Assembly (NCBI GenBank): GCA_035308365.1 | Contig: DATGGU010000011.1 | Span: 1-43,233 of the forward strand | Direction of reading: 5' to 3' | DNA: 43,233 bases | Origin: PALSA-505 sp035308365 | GTDB taxonomy: Bacteria; Actinomycetota; Actinomycetes; Streptosporangiales; Streptosporangiaceae | Part shown: positions 26,492-36,300 of the stretch, in pieces | How positions within the stretch are numbered: the stretch's first letter is position 1 | Layout: every line of letters begins with the position of its first letter | The notes under the pieces: model-generated | What the model was told of the DNA's origin: nothing | Seen by the model: only the letters and a program-made list of their open reading frames with translations | The model's database searches: none | Made by a program: the position numbers and the translations under genes

Positions 26492-27142
26492 CTAGCCGCA
26501 GGCTTGGCCCGTGCGGTCGCCGCCGCCGCGGCCCGCGGCGATGCGCGGTTCCCACAGTTGCGCACCGAGGCTGGCCGTCTCCGCGAGCCCGTAGCACTCA
26601 CCGGACACTCCCCGGTCCGCCGCCCACGCCTTGGCCGCCTGCTCGTCTTCGAAGATGTTCACCAGCGGGCACCACTCGGCGATGACCGACCCGACCGGCC
26701 GGCGCTCGGCGATGAACACCACCCATGGGTTCCCGGCCGTACGCGGCACTCCGGCCTCGACGTCGATGCGGAATCTCCGGCCGGTCGCCGGCTCTGCGGA
26801 GTCGATCCAGCCGGTGGCGTGCAAGGCCGCCAGGATAGCCAGCGCGTCCAGGGCGCACCAGGTGTGCCGCAGCGCTCCATCGACCGAGATCGTGTGGCTG
26901 GTCGGCTCGAGGGTGAGGCCGAGGCTCCCGGTCACCTCACCATCGCCCGTCCGGCTGATCCGGCCGGCCTGGCTCAGCTCATCAAGCTCGGCTTGCACGG
27001 TTGCGATCTCGCAACCGGTGGCGGCCGCGAGGCGGGCGGCCGGCACCGGCTTGCCTGGGTCGATCAGCAGCCAGAACGTTTCCGCCAGCAACGCCGCCTG
27101 CTGCGTGGTGACAGCTCCGACCGGTGGTCCGCAGTCCGCCAT
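26492..27142 (-). CDS. MerB-like (organomercurial lyase family) protein
   Basis: 216 residues from ATG 27142, preceded by AAGGGG eight bases upstream; the ATG at 27172 is in frame but lacks a ribosome-binding site. An N-terminal winged-helix-like part (about 12-70) precedes the MerB core. With this start, Cys96 and Asp99 in TWCALDAL fall at the same numbers as in plasmid R831b MerB, and Cys158 (EWCPLVNIF) matches its Cys159. The three residues needed for C-Hg bond cleavage are therefore present. The fourth conserved cysteine (117) is Glu117. MerB normally protonolyses alkylmercury, releasing Hg(II), in operons with merA, merR or merT. None of these is nearby, so either a stand-alone mercury defence or a recruited biosynthetic role is possible. 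It is transcribed divergently from the acylase gene. Confidence 0.8.
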   Translation of the reverse strand: MADCGPPVGAVTTQQAALLAETFWLLIDPGKPVPAARLAAATGCEIATVQAELDELSQAGRISRTGDGEVTGSLGLTLEPTSHTISVDGALRHTWCALDALAILAALHATGWIDSAEPATGRRFRIDVEAGVPRTAGNPWVVFIAERRPVGSVIAEWCPLVNIFEDEQAAKAWAADRGVSGECYGLAETASLGAQLWEPRIAAGRGGGDRTGQACG

Positions 27143-27474
27143 GCCTGTGCCCCTTCGTATGTCGACCCGCATTCCATGGCTGTACCGATCCCTCCTATTA
27201 TCTATCCTTTTTTCCCGGTTGCGGGCAAGATGCCCGCCAAGATTATGTGAAGTGGTGATGCAGGATACTGATATCCAGTTACACGTAAAGATCTGCTTGG
27301 TATGTTCTAATGCTTGCGTGCGGCGGCCGCTGTTCTGGCAGCCCGCTAACGCGAGGCGATGACGCGCGTTTTAATTTGGCTGAACCCCAATCATTCGCGG
27401 CGGTTTATAACTGGGTAGTCCGGCCGCCACACAGATATCACCCCAACTCCAATATTGAGGCGAAAGGGTATCTT
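27143..27474. other. Divergent intergenic region between MerB-like and acylase genes
   Basis: A 332-nt AT-richer gap without a convincing gene. It holds a perfect inverted repeat GCGGGC-AAGAT-GCCCGC (27221-27237), which could be an operator or a leader hairpin. A minus-strand -10-like GATAAT (27202 to 27197) could serve the MerB-like gene. A plus-strand TATAAC (27406-27411) has no clear -35. An ATCTGC-N6-TGTTCTA arrangement (27291-27309) is weakly similar to the shared elements at 5492 and 30271. AAAGGG (27463-27468) is the acylase ribosome-binding site, six bases before ATG 27475. Confidence 0.55.
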
Positions 27475-29964
27475 ATGCGTCTTATGCGTGGTAAGCTTCA
27501 TAGCCGTCGTGTGGCCGCAGTCCTGGGTTTTGCCGTGGCGCTTGCCACGCCCGTTCTCCCGGCCACGGCCAGCGCCGCGAGAACGAACGGTGCGGCTGCG
27601 GGTGGCACCGTGCCCGGCGTGGCTGTCCACACGGGCCGCTACTTCGCGCTGATCCAGCGCACGGACTACGGCGTGCCGCACATTCTCGCCCCCGATATCG
27701 GCAGCGCGGGCTTCGGCCAAGGGTGGGCGTTTGCCGAGGACCGGTTCTGTGACCTCGACGACCAGATGGTCATGATCCACAGCCAGCGCTCGCGGTATCT
27801 CGGCGTGGGCCCTGGCTTCGCCTATCTGGGGCAAGACCTGGCCGTGCTCGACCTTGGCCTGATGGCCCGGGCACGGGCACAGCTGCCCACGCTGGCGCCC
27901 GCGACGCGGGCGATCCTCGAGGGTTACGCCGCCGGGTTCGACGGTTATCTCGCCAAGACGGGAGCGAGCCACATTCAGGGATGGTGCGCGGGCCAGCCGT
28001 GGATCACCCCGATCAGCGTCGTCGACCTCCTCGCCTATGAACGGTATCTCGCGGTCCAAGACAGCGGTGGCAGCGTGTTTCAGGCGCTGGTGACCGCGCA
28101 GCCGCCCGGCAGCGCGCAGCGCAGCGCCGTGCCGATGGCGAGCGCCGCGGGGCAGACCGGGAGCCCACTGCCCGGTAAGCTCGGGCAGCTCGCTCCAGAA
28201 CCGGGCAGCCTCGCGGGCACCGGAAGCAATGGCTGGGCCATCGGGGCGAGCCGGTCCGCGTCCGGCCGCGGCATGGTCATGGCAAACCCGCATTTCCCAT
28301 GGGTCGGCGCGGAGAAGTTCTGGGAGTCGCAGCTCACCGTGCCGGGCCTGCTGAACGTGTACGGAGCCAGCCTCGGTGGCCTGCCCGGGATCCAGATAGG
28401 CTTCAACGATCACGTGGCGTGGACGCACACCGTCTCGCTGGCGTCGAGTCAGTACACCCTCTACCGGCTGACGCTGGTTCCGGGCAAGCCCACCACGTAC
28501 CTCGTCGACGGAAAGCGCGAAGCGATGCACTCGCATCCCGTCACCATCCAGGTCAAGGGCTCCGATGGCAGCGTGCACCCGTTCCACTACACGTTCTGGT
28601 CGACGCGTTACGGCCCGGTGCTGAACCTCTCGTCGCTCGATCCCAGGCTGGGCTGGACGACCAAACAGGCCATCACGTACCGGGACGCCGACATCGGCAA
28701 CGGCCGGCTGGTCGACCAGTGGCTCGGAATGGACGAAGCCCGCAGCCTCAGCCAGTTCCAGCAGGTGTTCCGGCGGGTTCAGGGGATTCCGTGGCTGAAC
28801 ACCCTCGCCGCAGACGATCACGGGCATGTCTGGTACATCGACGACTCACCGGTCCCCAACCTGTCCCCGGCAGCGATAGCGGCCTGGGAGAAGATCCCGA
28901 TCGGCCTGCTGAACGGCAGTAACTCGGCGTTCTCCTGGGTCGACGTGCCGGGTGCACGCAGCCCCGGGCTGATTCCCTTCCGGGACCAGCCACAGCTGGA
29001 GCGCCATGACTACGTGTTCAACGCCAACAACGGCTACTGGCTGGCCAATCCGGCGCACCCGCTGACCGGGTTCTCCCCGCTCTACGGGAGCGTCGGCATA
29101 CCGCAGTCGCCCAGGATGCGCGAGGCGGCCATGATCTTGGCTGGCCAGCACCGGTTTACCCTGGCGGGGCTCGGCGCCGCGGCCTTGTCCGACCGGGCGC
29201 TCACGTCCGGTCAGCTCGCCAGTGGCCTCGTCGCGGCGTGCCGGGCGCAAGGCAGCACGCCAGTACAGGTGGACGGGCGGTCCGTGAACATCAGCCGGGC
29301 GTGCGGCGTGCTGGCGAACTGGGACAGGCGCTTCGATGTGAGCAGCCGCGGTGCGGTCATCTGGCACGAGATGATCGGTGCCGTCCAGGACCTGAACCCG
29401 GGGGCGCTGTATTCGGCCGGCCCGCTGTACCGCAACGGCTTCAATCCCGCCGACCCGATCGGTACGCCGAACACGTTCACCAGGCACCCGCACACCGTGC
29501 TGCAGGCGCTCGCACAGGCCGTGCTCAATATGCGGGCCGCAAAGGTCCCACTCGACGCCACACTCGGCTCGGTGCAGCACACCGACAAGGGCAGCGCCGT
29601 GATACCTGTGCCCGGCAGCAACAGCGATGATGGGATACTCAACGTCGTCGGGTACACGGATTCGGGTCGTTCGCTGGAACCGGCGCCTCCCGACGGGACG
29701 CTCATACCTGGAAGCAATGAGCTGACCACCGATGGCTATGTGATCGACGACGGTACGAGCTTCATCCTGACGGTGGGATTCACCGCGCGCGGCCCCGAGG
29801 CGCGGGCGCTTCTCACCTTTTCCGAATCCGAAGATCCGCAATCACCGCACTACGCGGACCAGACCCCGCTATTTACCCGCAAGATTCTCCGCCCGGTCCT
29901 TTTCACCGAGCGCGAAATCCTGTCCGACCCGGCATTGACCGTGGAGGCTGTGTCGAACACGTAG
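27475..29964 (+). CDS. Secreted Ntn-hydrolase acylase, PvdQ/aculeacin A acylase type
   Basis: 829 residues from ATG 27475. Residues 1-38 form a Sec signal (LHSRR, then hydrophobic AAVLGFAVALATPVL, ending ASA). The heterodimeric Ntn-hydrolase plan is clear: alpha chain, then self-cleavage before Ser251 (GTG/SNGWAIG), then the beta chain. The beta chain has NPHFPW placing His at beta-23 as in PvdQ, a GLPGIQIGFNDHVAWTHTVS segment, the oxyanion/Asn segment FNANNGYWLANP, and a C-terminal SDPQSPHYADQTPLF block that closely parallels PvdQ. These enzymes remove long fatty acyl groups from amides (pyoverdine precursor, echinocandins, acyl-homoserine lactones) outside the cytoplasm. With a FAAL-started peptide encoded on both sides, deacylation of the exported product is the likely job. 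Self-resistance or lactone quenching are alternatives. Confidence 0.92.
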   Translation: MRLMRGKLHSRRVAAVLGFAVALATPVLPATASAARTNGAAAGGTVPGVAVHTGRYFALIQRTDYGVPHILAPDIGSAGFGQGWAFAEDRFCDLDDQMVMIHSQRSRYLGVGPGFAYLGQDLAVLDLGLMARARAQLPTLAPATRAILEGYAAGFDGYLAKTGASHIQGWCAGQPWITPISVVDLLAYERYLAVQDSGGSVFQALVTAQPPGSAQRSAVPMASAAGQTGSPLPGKLGQLAPEPGSLAGTGSNGWAIGASRSASGRGMVMANPHFPWVGAEKFWESQLTVPGLLNVYGASLGGLPGIQIGFNDHVAWTHTVSLASSQYTLYRLTLVPGKPTTYLVDGKREAMHSHPVTIQVKGSDGSVHPFHYTFWSTRYGPVLNLSSLDPRLGWTTKQAITYRDADIGNGRLVDQWLGMDEARSLSQFQQVFRRVQGIPWLNTLAADDHGHVWYIDDSPVPNLSPAAIAAWEKIPIGLLNGSNSAFSWVDVPGARSPGLIPFRDQPQLERHDYVFNANNGYWLANPAHPLTGFSPLYGSVGIPQSPRMREAAMILAGQHRFTLAGLGAAALSDRALTSGQLASGLVAACRAQGSTPVQVDGRSVNISRACGVLANWDRRFDVSSRGAVIWHEMIGAVQDLNPGALYSAGPLYRNGFNPADPIGTPNTFTRHPHTVLQALAQAVLNMRAAKVPLDATLGSVQHTDKGSAVIPVPGSNSDDGILNVVGYTDSGRSLEPAPPDGTLIPGSNELTTDGYVIDDGTSFILTVGFTARGPEARALLTFSESEDPQSPHYADQTPLFTRKILRPVLFTEREILSDPALTVEAVSNT

Positions 29965-30345
29965 TGTCCCGGGCCTGATGCCCCACCGGGCCATCCTGAT
30001 TAGCCTGATTTCCCGCCACGGCGTGATCGAGCGTGACTCGCGGTTGATCACCTGGATGACGCCTGTGCATGAGAGGCCGGTCTGGCCGCCTGTGGATGTG
30101 CCGTGCGCACGGCGGCCAGGCTGGCCGCAGTTCCTCGTGCCGGGCAGGTTCGATGTGCCGGATCTAACCCGGTACGCACATCTGACCGATCCGAGCGGAT
30201 GGGCGCGAACCGCTGGCATACCGAGGCCACCCCGGCCGGCCGCCGTTCTCGCCGTGTGCGCCAGGGTGTCTCATCAGGAATTCCTGTTCTATCATTGCTG
30301 TGTGGTCCGGTCCGGCTGACGCTGGAGCGAGGGAGGACGAAGGCC
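29965..30345. other. Leader/intergenic region before NRPS operon 2
   Basis: A 381-nt gap. An open frame of 113 codons (29978-30319) has no recognisable family and atypical composition, and I do not call it. An inverted repeat GTGATC (30023-30028) / GATCAC (30046-30051) with a 17-nt loop might bind a regulator. The shared promoter-like element lies at 30271-30298. GGAGG (30332-30336) is the ribosome-binding site, nine bases before GTG 30346. Just after the acylase stop, CCCGG...CCGGG forms only a 5-bp stem and is too weak to call a terminator. Confidence 0.6.
30271..30298 (+). promoter_or_regulatory. Promoter-like element shared with the first NRPS operon (copy B)
   Basis: Matches 5492-5519 at 20 of 28 positions without gaps, including ATCAGG (30273-30278) and TGTTCTATCATT. 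The -10-like hexamer is TATCAT (30290-30295), and the spacing from ATCAGG to it is 11 nt, as in copy A. It contains the perfect palindrome AGGAATTCCT (30276-30285), which copy A lacks. It ends 47 nt before the GTG start at 30346. Confidence 0.5.
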
Positions 30346-33300
30346 GTGAAGCAGGCTGCGAGCGCCGGGTTCAGAACATCACCTCAGCAGCGTTTCCTCT
30401 GGTCAGCCTGCACGTTCGCGCCGTGGGTACAGCTGGCGGCTGCTATCGACGGGCCGTTAGATCTCGCCCGCCTCGGCGATGCCCTCCGGGCGGCTGCCGC
30501 ACGGCACGAAATACTGCGTACCTCCATACGCCCTGGCGCGGCCGGTGATCCGTCCAGCGGCCCGGTGCAGGTCATCGCGGCGGAGGCCGACGGCCTCGTC
30601 AGTGTCGAAAACATCGCGGCACCGGCGGGTGACCTGGGCGGCCTGTGCGCGGCTGAGCGCAGCTTGGTGAACGTGACCGCGGGACCGTCGTTCCGCGCCG
30701 CGGTCCGGCGTTCGGGTGGTCAGTGTGTGCTCATCATGACCGCTCATCCGATGGTCGCCGACCGCCGCTCGCTGCGGGTCGTGCTCGGCGAGGCGGCCGC
30801 GATCTACGCCGGCCAGCCTGCCGGGCCGGCGCCGGTTCAGTACGCCGATTTCGCCGCCTGGCACAACGATCTTCTCACCGATGAGAACCGGGCGGCCGAG
30901 CGGGACTACTGGGACGCGCGCCTGAAGAACGGTTCTATCGCGCACGCGGGTGAGCTTGTACCCGGGCAGCCACCGGCCGGCCCTGGCTCGTCAGGGGAGG
31001 GGGAATGGCGGTCACACCGGCGGGACTTGAACGGCGAGCTCGGTGCCGCGATCCGCAAGCTCGCCGGCGGCGAAGACGGGCACCGGGTCGAGGCGGTGTT
31101 CGCCGCGGCCTGGGCCGTGCTGCTGTGGCGCCTTCGCGGCGAACACGATGACATCGTGCTCCCGGCCGCCTTGCCCGGCCGCCCGTACCCCGAGCTGGCG
31201 ATCGCGGCCGGGCCGTACACCAGGTACGCGCCCGTGGTGTTCGGGTTCACGGGTGAAGATCCGTTCGGCGTGATCGCCGACCGGGCGCAGGCGGTCCTGT
31301 CGGACTCCTCCCAGCACGCCGATGACCTCGACCCGGCGCTTGCGGGCGCAGACCGGGCGCTGGACTGGGCCGCGTTCGAGTACCTCGACGATCCCGCCGT
31401 CGTGACCGCAGGCGAGGTGAGCTTCCGCCCGGTGCGCGAGGAGTCCAGGGAACCGGCCGCCTTGATCCTGCGCGGCGGAACCGGCGCGGCCGGACTGTGG
31501 GCGGAGATAGGCCACGACACTCGCCGCGTCGCCGTCGGGCAGGCGCGTGAGCTGCTCGAGCGGTTCGAGGTCATGCTGCGTGCGGCCACGGCGGCACCCA
31601 GTGTCGCGGCGGCGGCGCTGCCCGCCTGCCTGCCGGGCGAACAGGACCGGCTGCTCGCCGCCGGCCGCGGGCCCGCGGTGGCGGCGCCATCCGGCCAGAC
31701 GCTGCACGGGCTGATCCACGAACGGGCAGTTGGCCAGCCGGATGCCGTGGCGATCGAGTACGGCGGAACTTTGCTGAGCTATGGCGAGCTGGACGCACGC
31801 TCCAGCCAGCTCGCCCGCTATCTGGTGGCCCGGGGCGTGCGCCCCGCGGATCGCGTGGTCGTGCACGCCGGCCTGCTGCCCGACTTCGTCGTGGCCATCC
31901 TGGGCGTGGTCAAGGCGGGAGCGGCCTACGTCCCGGTCGACACGCGCACGCCCTGGCAGCGGGTGGAGTTCGTGCTCCGTGACACCGGCGCCGCCGCGCT
32001 CCTCACGCACGGATCCCGCCCGGCCGGCCCGGACGGGATCCCGGTGATCGCGCTGGACGCGGACTGGCCAGACATCGCGGCCCAGCCCACGGACACGCTG
32101 CCAGGCCCCGTGGCCGCTGACGCGGTCGCCTACCTCATGTACACCTCGGGTACCACCGGCACGCCGAACGGCGTGCCGGTGACCCACCGGGCGCTGCTCA
32201 ACTACCTGCTCTGGGCGGTGAGCACGTACGACCTCGGCGCGGGAACCGGCTCGCTCGTGCACTCGCCGGTGGGCTTCGATCTCACGGTGACCGCCCTGCT
32301 CGGGCCCCTGCTCGCTGGCCAGCGAGTGATCTTGCTGTCCGCCGCGCCCGGCCTCGGCGCCCTCGTGGCCGGCATCCGCGCCGGGCGTGACCTGACCCTC
32401 GTCAAGCTGACCCCCTCCCACCTGCGCGCGCTGTGCCAGCTCATGGAACCGGAGGAGTTCGCCGGGAGGATCCGCACGCTCGTCGTCGGGGGCGAGCAGC
32501 TGCGCGCCGAGCTGCTCCAGGCCTTCCGGGCCGGCGCTCCGGGCATGCGCATCTTCAACGAGTACGGCCCCACCGAGACGGTCGTCGGCAGTTGCGCGTA
32601 CGAGGTCGCGCCCGGCACGCCGCACCGGGGACCCGTGCCGATCGGCCGGCCGGTCGCGGGCACCAGCGTCTACTTGCTGGACCCCGCCGGCCAGCTCGTG
32701 CCGGACGGTATGCCCGGCGAGATCTACATCGCCGGCGCTGGCGTCAGTGCCGGCTATCTCAACCGCCCCGAACTGACCCGTGAGCGTTTCCTGCCGGATC
32801 CCTTCGCGGGCGGGCCCGATCCCTCGGCCGGCTCCACGACGATGTACCGCACCGGCGACCGCGGCCGGCGGGCGCCCGGGGTGGGCCTGGTGTACCTGGG
32901 CCGGCTGGACCGCCAGCTCAAGGTCCGCGGAGTGCGCGTCGAACCCGGCGAGATCGAAGACGTCCTGTGCCGCCACCCTGACGTCGGGCAGGCGGCGGTG
33001 GTCGTGTACCGGCCGGCCGGCGACGAAAGCCCACAGCGGCTGGCGGATGAGGCGCGGCTGACGGCCTACGTGGTGCCCCGCGACGGTCGCCCCGCGCCCG
33101 ATCCCGGTGAGCTTGCACGACTCTGCCGGGACTGTCTGCCCGACTATCTGATCCCGGGCCAGTTCGTGCCGCTGGCGGCGCTGCCGATGACGCCGAACGG
33201 GAAACTCGACACCGGTGCTCTGCCAGATCCGCGGCTGGTGGCGGCGCCGGGCAGTTACGTGCCGCCACGGACAGAGATCGAAGAGATCCTCTGCGGTGCG

Positions 33301-36300
33301 CTCGCGACCGTGCTCGGCCGGGAGCGGGTCGGCATCGACGACAACTATTTCGTCATCGGCGGCGACTCCATCCGCAGCGTGATGGTCGCCAGCCGCGCCC
33401 GGGCCCGCGGAGCCGACATTACCGTGCCGGACCTGCACCGTCACCCGACAGTACGCGAGCTGGCGGCGGCCACGGCGGCGTCGCCGGGCCGCGTCGAAGA
33501 GCCGAAGACGCAGCCGTTCAGCCTGATCTCGGCGGCGGACCGCGCCCTGATGCCGCCGGACGTCGAGGACGCGTTCCCGCTGAACCTGCTGCAAGAAGGG
33601 ATGATCTTCCACCGGAACTTCGCGGCCAAGTCGGCCGTCTATCACGCGATCGCCTCGGTTCGGCTGCGCGCTCCCTTCGACCTCGACGTCATGCGCCTGG
33701 TCATCCGTCAGCTGGTTGAACGCCACCCCCTGCTGCGCACTTCGTTCGACCTGTCCACGTTCAGCCGCCCACTGGAGCTCGTCCACAAGACCTTCAAGGA
33801 TCCTCTTTCCTACCAGGACCTGCGGGGCCTGCCGCCGGCCGAACAGGAGGCACAGATCACCGGGTGGGTGGCACGGGAGAAAGAACGCGGCTTCGAGCTT
33901 GACGAGCACCCGCTGATCAGGTTCATGGCTCAGCGGCTCGACGACGAGACGTTCCAGTTCACCTACGGCTTCCATCACGAGATCGTGGACGGCTGGAGTG
34001 AGGCGCTGCTGGTCACCGAGTTGTTCGGGCACTACTTCTCGGTTGTGTTCGACGAGCCGGTGGTGATCAAGCCGCCGAGTTCGTCCATGCGGGACGCCGT
34101 CGCGCTCGAACTGGAGGCGCTCAAAGACCAGGACGGCTTTGACTTCTGGGCGCGCTACCTGGACGGTGCCACCCTGATGCGGCTGCCCAGGCTGTCCTCC
34201 GGGCCGAGCGCCGACAGGGGCGCACGCGAGATAGTCAGGATCGCGGTGCCGGTCCGGGCCGAGCTGTCCGACCGGCTCAAGCAGCTGGCCGGCGCCAACG
34301 CGGTACCGCTCAAGAGCGTCCTGCTGGCGGCGCACATGATGGTCATGTGCCAGTACAACGGGCATCTGGACACGCTGACCTACACCGTCACCAACGGACG
34401 GCCGGAGACGGCGGACGGCAGCACGGCCATCGGGCTGTTCGTCAACAGTCTCGCGATCCGGCTCGCGCTGACCGGCGGCACATGGAACGACCTCATCACC
34501 CAGACGTTCGAGACCGAGCGGCAGTCGCTGCGGTACCGGCGGCTCCCGATGGCCGAGCTGAAACGGCACCAGGGTAACGAACCGCTGGCCGAGACGCTGT
34601 TCTTCTTCACCGACTATCACGTGTTCGGTGAGCTGCAGCGGTGGCGGCGGCGCGGCGTCGAGCACGTCACCAGCGAGCTGTACGGGGAGTCGACGTTCCC
34701 GTTCTGCGCGATCTTCCGGCTGAACCGTGACAACTCACGGCTCGAAGTCAGGATCGAGTACGACAGTCTTCAGTTCCCGGCCGCACTGATGGACGCGATC
34801 GCGGACTGCTATGTCCGGGTGCTCGAGACAATAGCCGCCGATCCCGAGTCGTCCTATCACACCCAGTCGCTGCTCTCCGACGCCGAACGGCGGCGCATCC
34901 TGGTGGACTGGAACGGGACCGAACCCGACACTGGCGATGCACAGCTGATCCACCGGCTGATCGAGCGCCGCGCCAACGAGACGCCGGACGCCGTGGCCAT
35001 CGTGTCGGGGGGAAGCGCGGTGAGCTACCGCGAGCTTGACCACCGTGCGAACCGGATCGCGGCCGCGCTCAAGGCCCATGGCGCGGGGCCGGAACGCGTC
35101 GTGGCGCTGATGACGGAGCGTAGCGTGGAGGCGATCGCCGCCATGCTCGGCACGCTCAAGGCGGGTGCGGCATATCTGCCGCTCGATCCTTCGTTCCCGC
35201 CGGAGCGGATCGCGGCCATCGTGCGCGATGCCCGGCCTGCCGTCGCGCTCTCGCAGCCGGAGCATGCCGGCCTGCTGCCGTCGCTCCCCGTGCTGGCCCT
35301 CCATCCCGGCCGCGAGCCACTGCCGGATCAGGCACTGCCGGATCAGGCACTGCAGGCCGGCCTCCCCGCCGGGGCCAGCCCCACGCCCGGTTGCGCGCTC
35401 ACCGACAACGCCGCCTATGTGATCTACACGTCGGGGTCCACCGGTGAGCCGAAGGGCGTCGTGGTGACCCACCGCGGGCTGCTGAACTCGACCCTGGCCC
35501 GTGACCGCCACTACGCGCAGCCGCCCGGGCGCTTCCTGCTGTTGTCGCCCCTCGTCTTCGACAGCTCCGCCGCCGGGCTGTTCTGGACGCTGTGCGCGGG
35601 TGGCACACTCGTGTTGCCGCCGCCCGGCGGCCAACTCGAGCCCGCCGCCCTCGCGCGGCTGGTCGCCGGGCAGCACGTCACGCACACGCTCGCGGTTCCG
35701 TCGCTGCTGAGCGCGCTGCTCGACCAGCGCAGGCCCGAGCTGCTGCGGTCGCTGCGAACGGTCATCTCGGCCGGGGAGCCGTGCCCCAAAGAGCTCTGGA
35801 CCGAGCTGCGCGCCGTCCTTCCGGATGCCGTGCTGCACAACGAGTACGGCCCCACGGAGAACACGGTCTGGAGCACGGTGTGGGCCGGGGAGCCCGTCGC
35901 ATACCGGACCCAGGTGCCCATCGGGCGGCCGGTCGCCGGGGTCCGGGCATACGTGCTGAACCCGCATCTGCAGCCGGTCCCCGTTGGCGTAGCGGGCGAG
36001 CTGTACCTCGGTGGTGCCGGGCTCGCCCGGGGCTACCTCGGGAGCCCGGGCCTGACGGCGGCGCGGTTCCGGCCGGATCCGTTCCGCCCCGGCGCCAGGA
36101 TGTACGCAACCGGCGACCTCGCCCGGCACGCGGCCGACGGCGATCTTGAATTCCTTGGCCGGGTGGACAAGCAGGTGAAGGTTCGCGGCTTCCGGGTTGA
36201 ACTCGGCGAGATCGAGGGCACCCTCGACCTGCACCCGGCCGTGCGGCGCTCGGTTGTGGTATCCCGCCAGGACGACGCGGACGGCACGTCTCTTGCCGCC

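Noticed and set aside
26474..27250. Plus-strand open frame of 258 codons with an ATG overlapping the Thr NRPS stop
   Set aside because: It is antisense to the MerB-like gene, whose family motifs are clear; the plus frame shows no family resemblance.
29964..30000. Possible terminator after the acylase gene
   Set aside because: Only a 5-bp CCCGG/CCGGG stem with a 13-nt loop and no T-run; too weak to call.
29978..30319. Plus-strand open frame of 113 codons between acylase and NRPS
   Set aside because: No ribosome-binding site, unusual amino acid composition, and it spans the promoter-like element.
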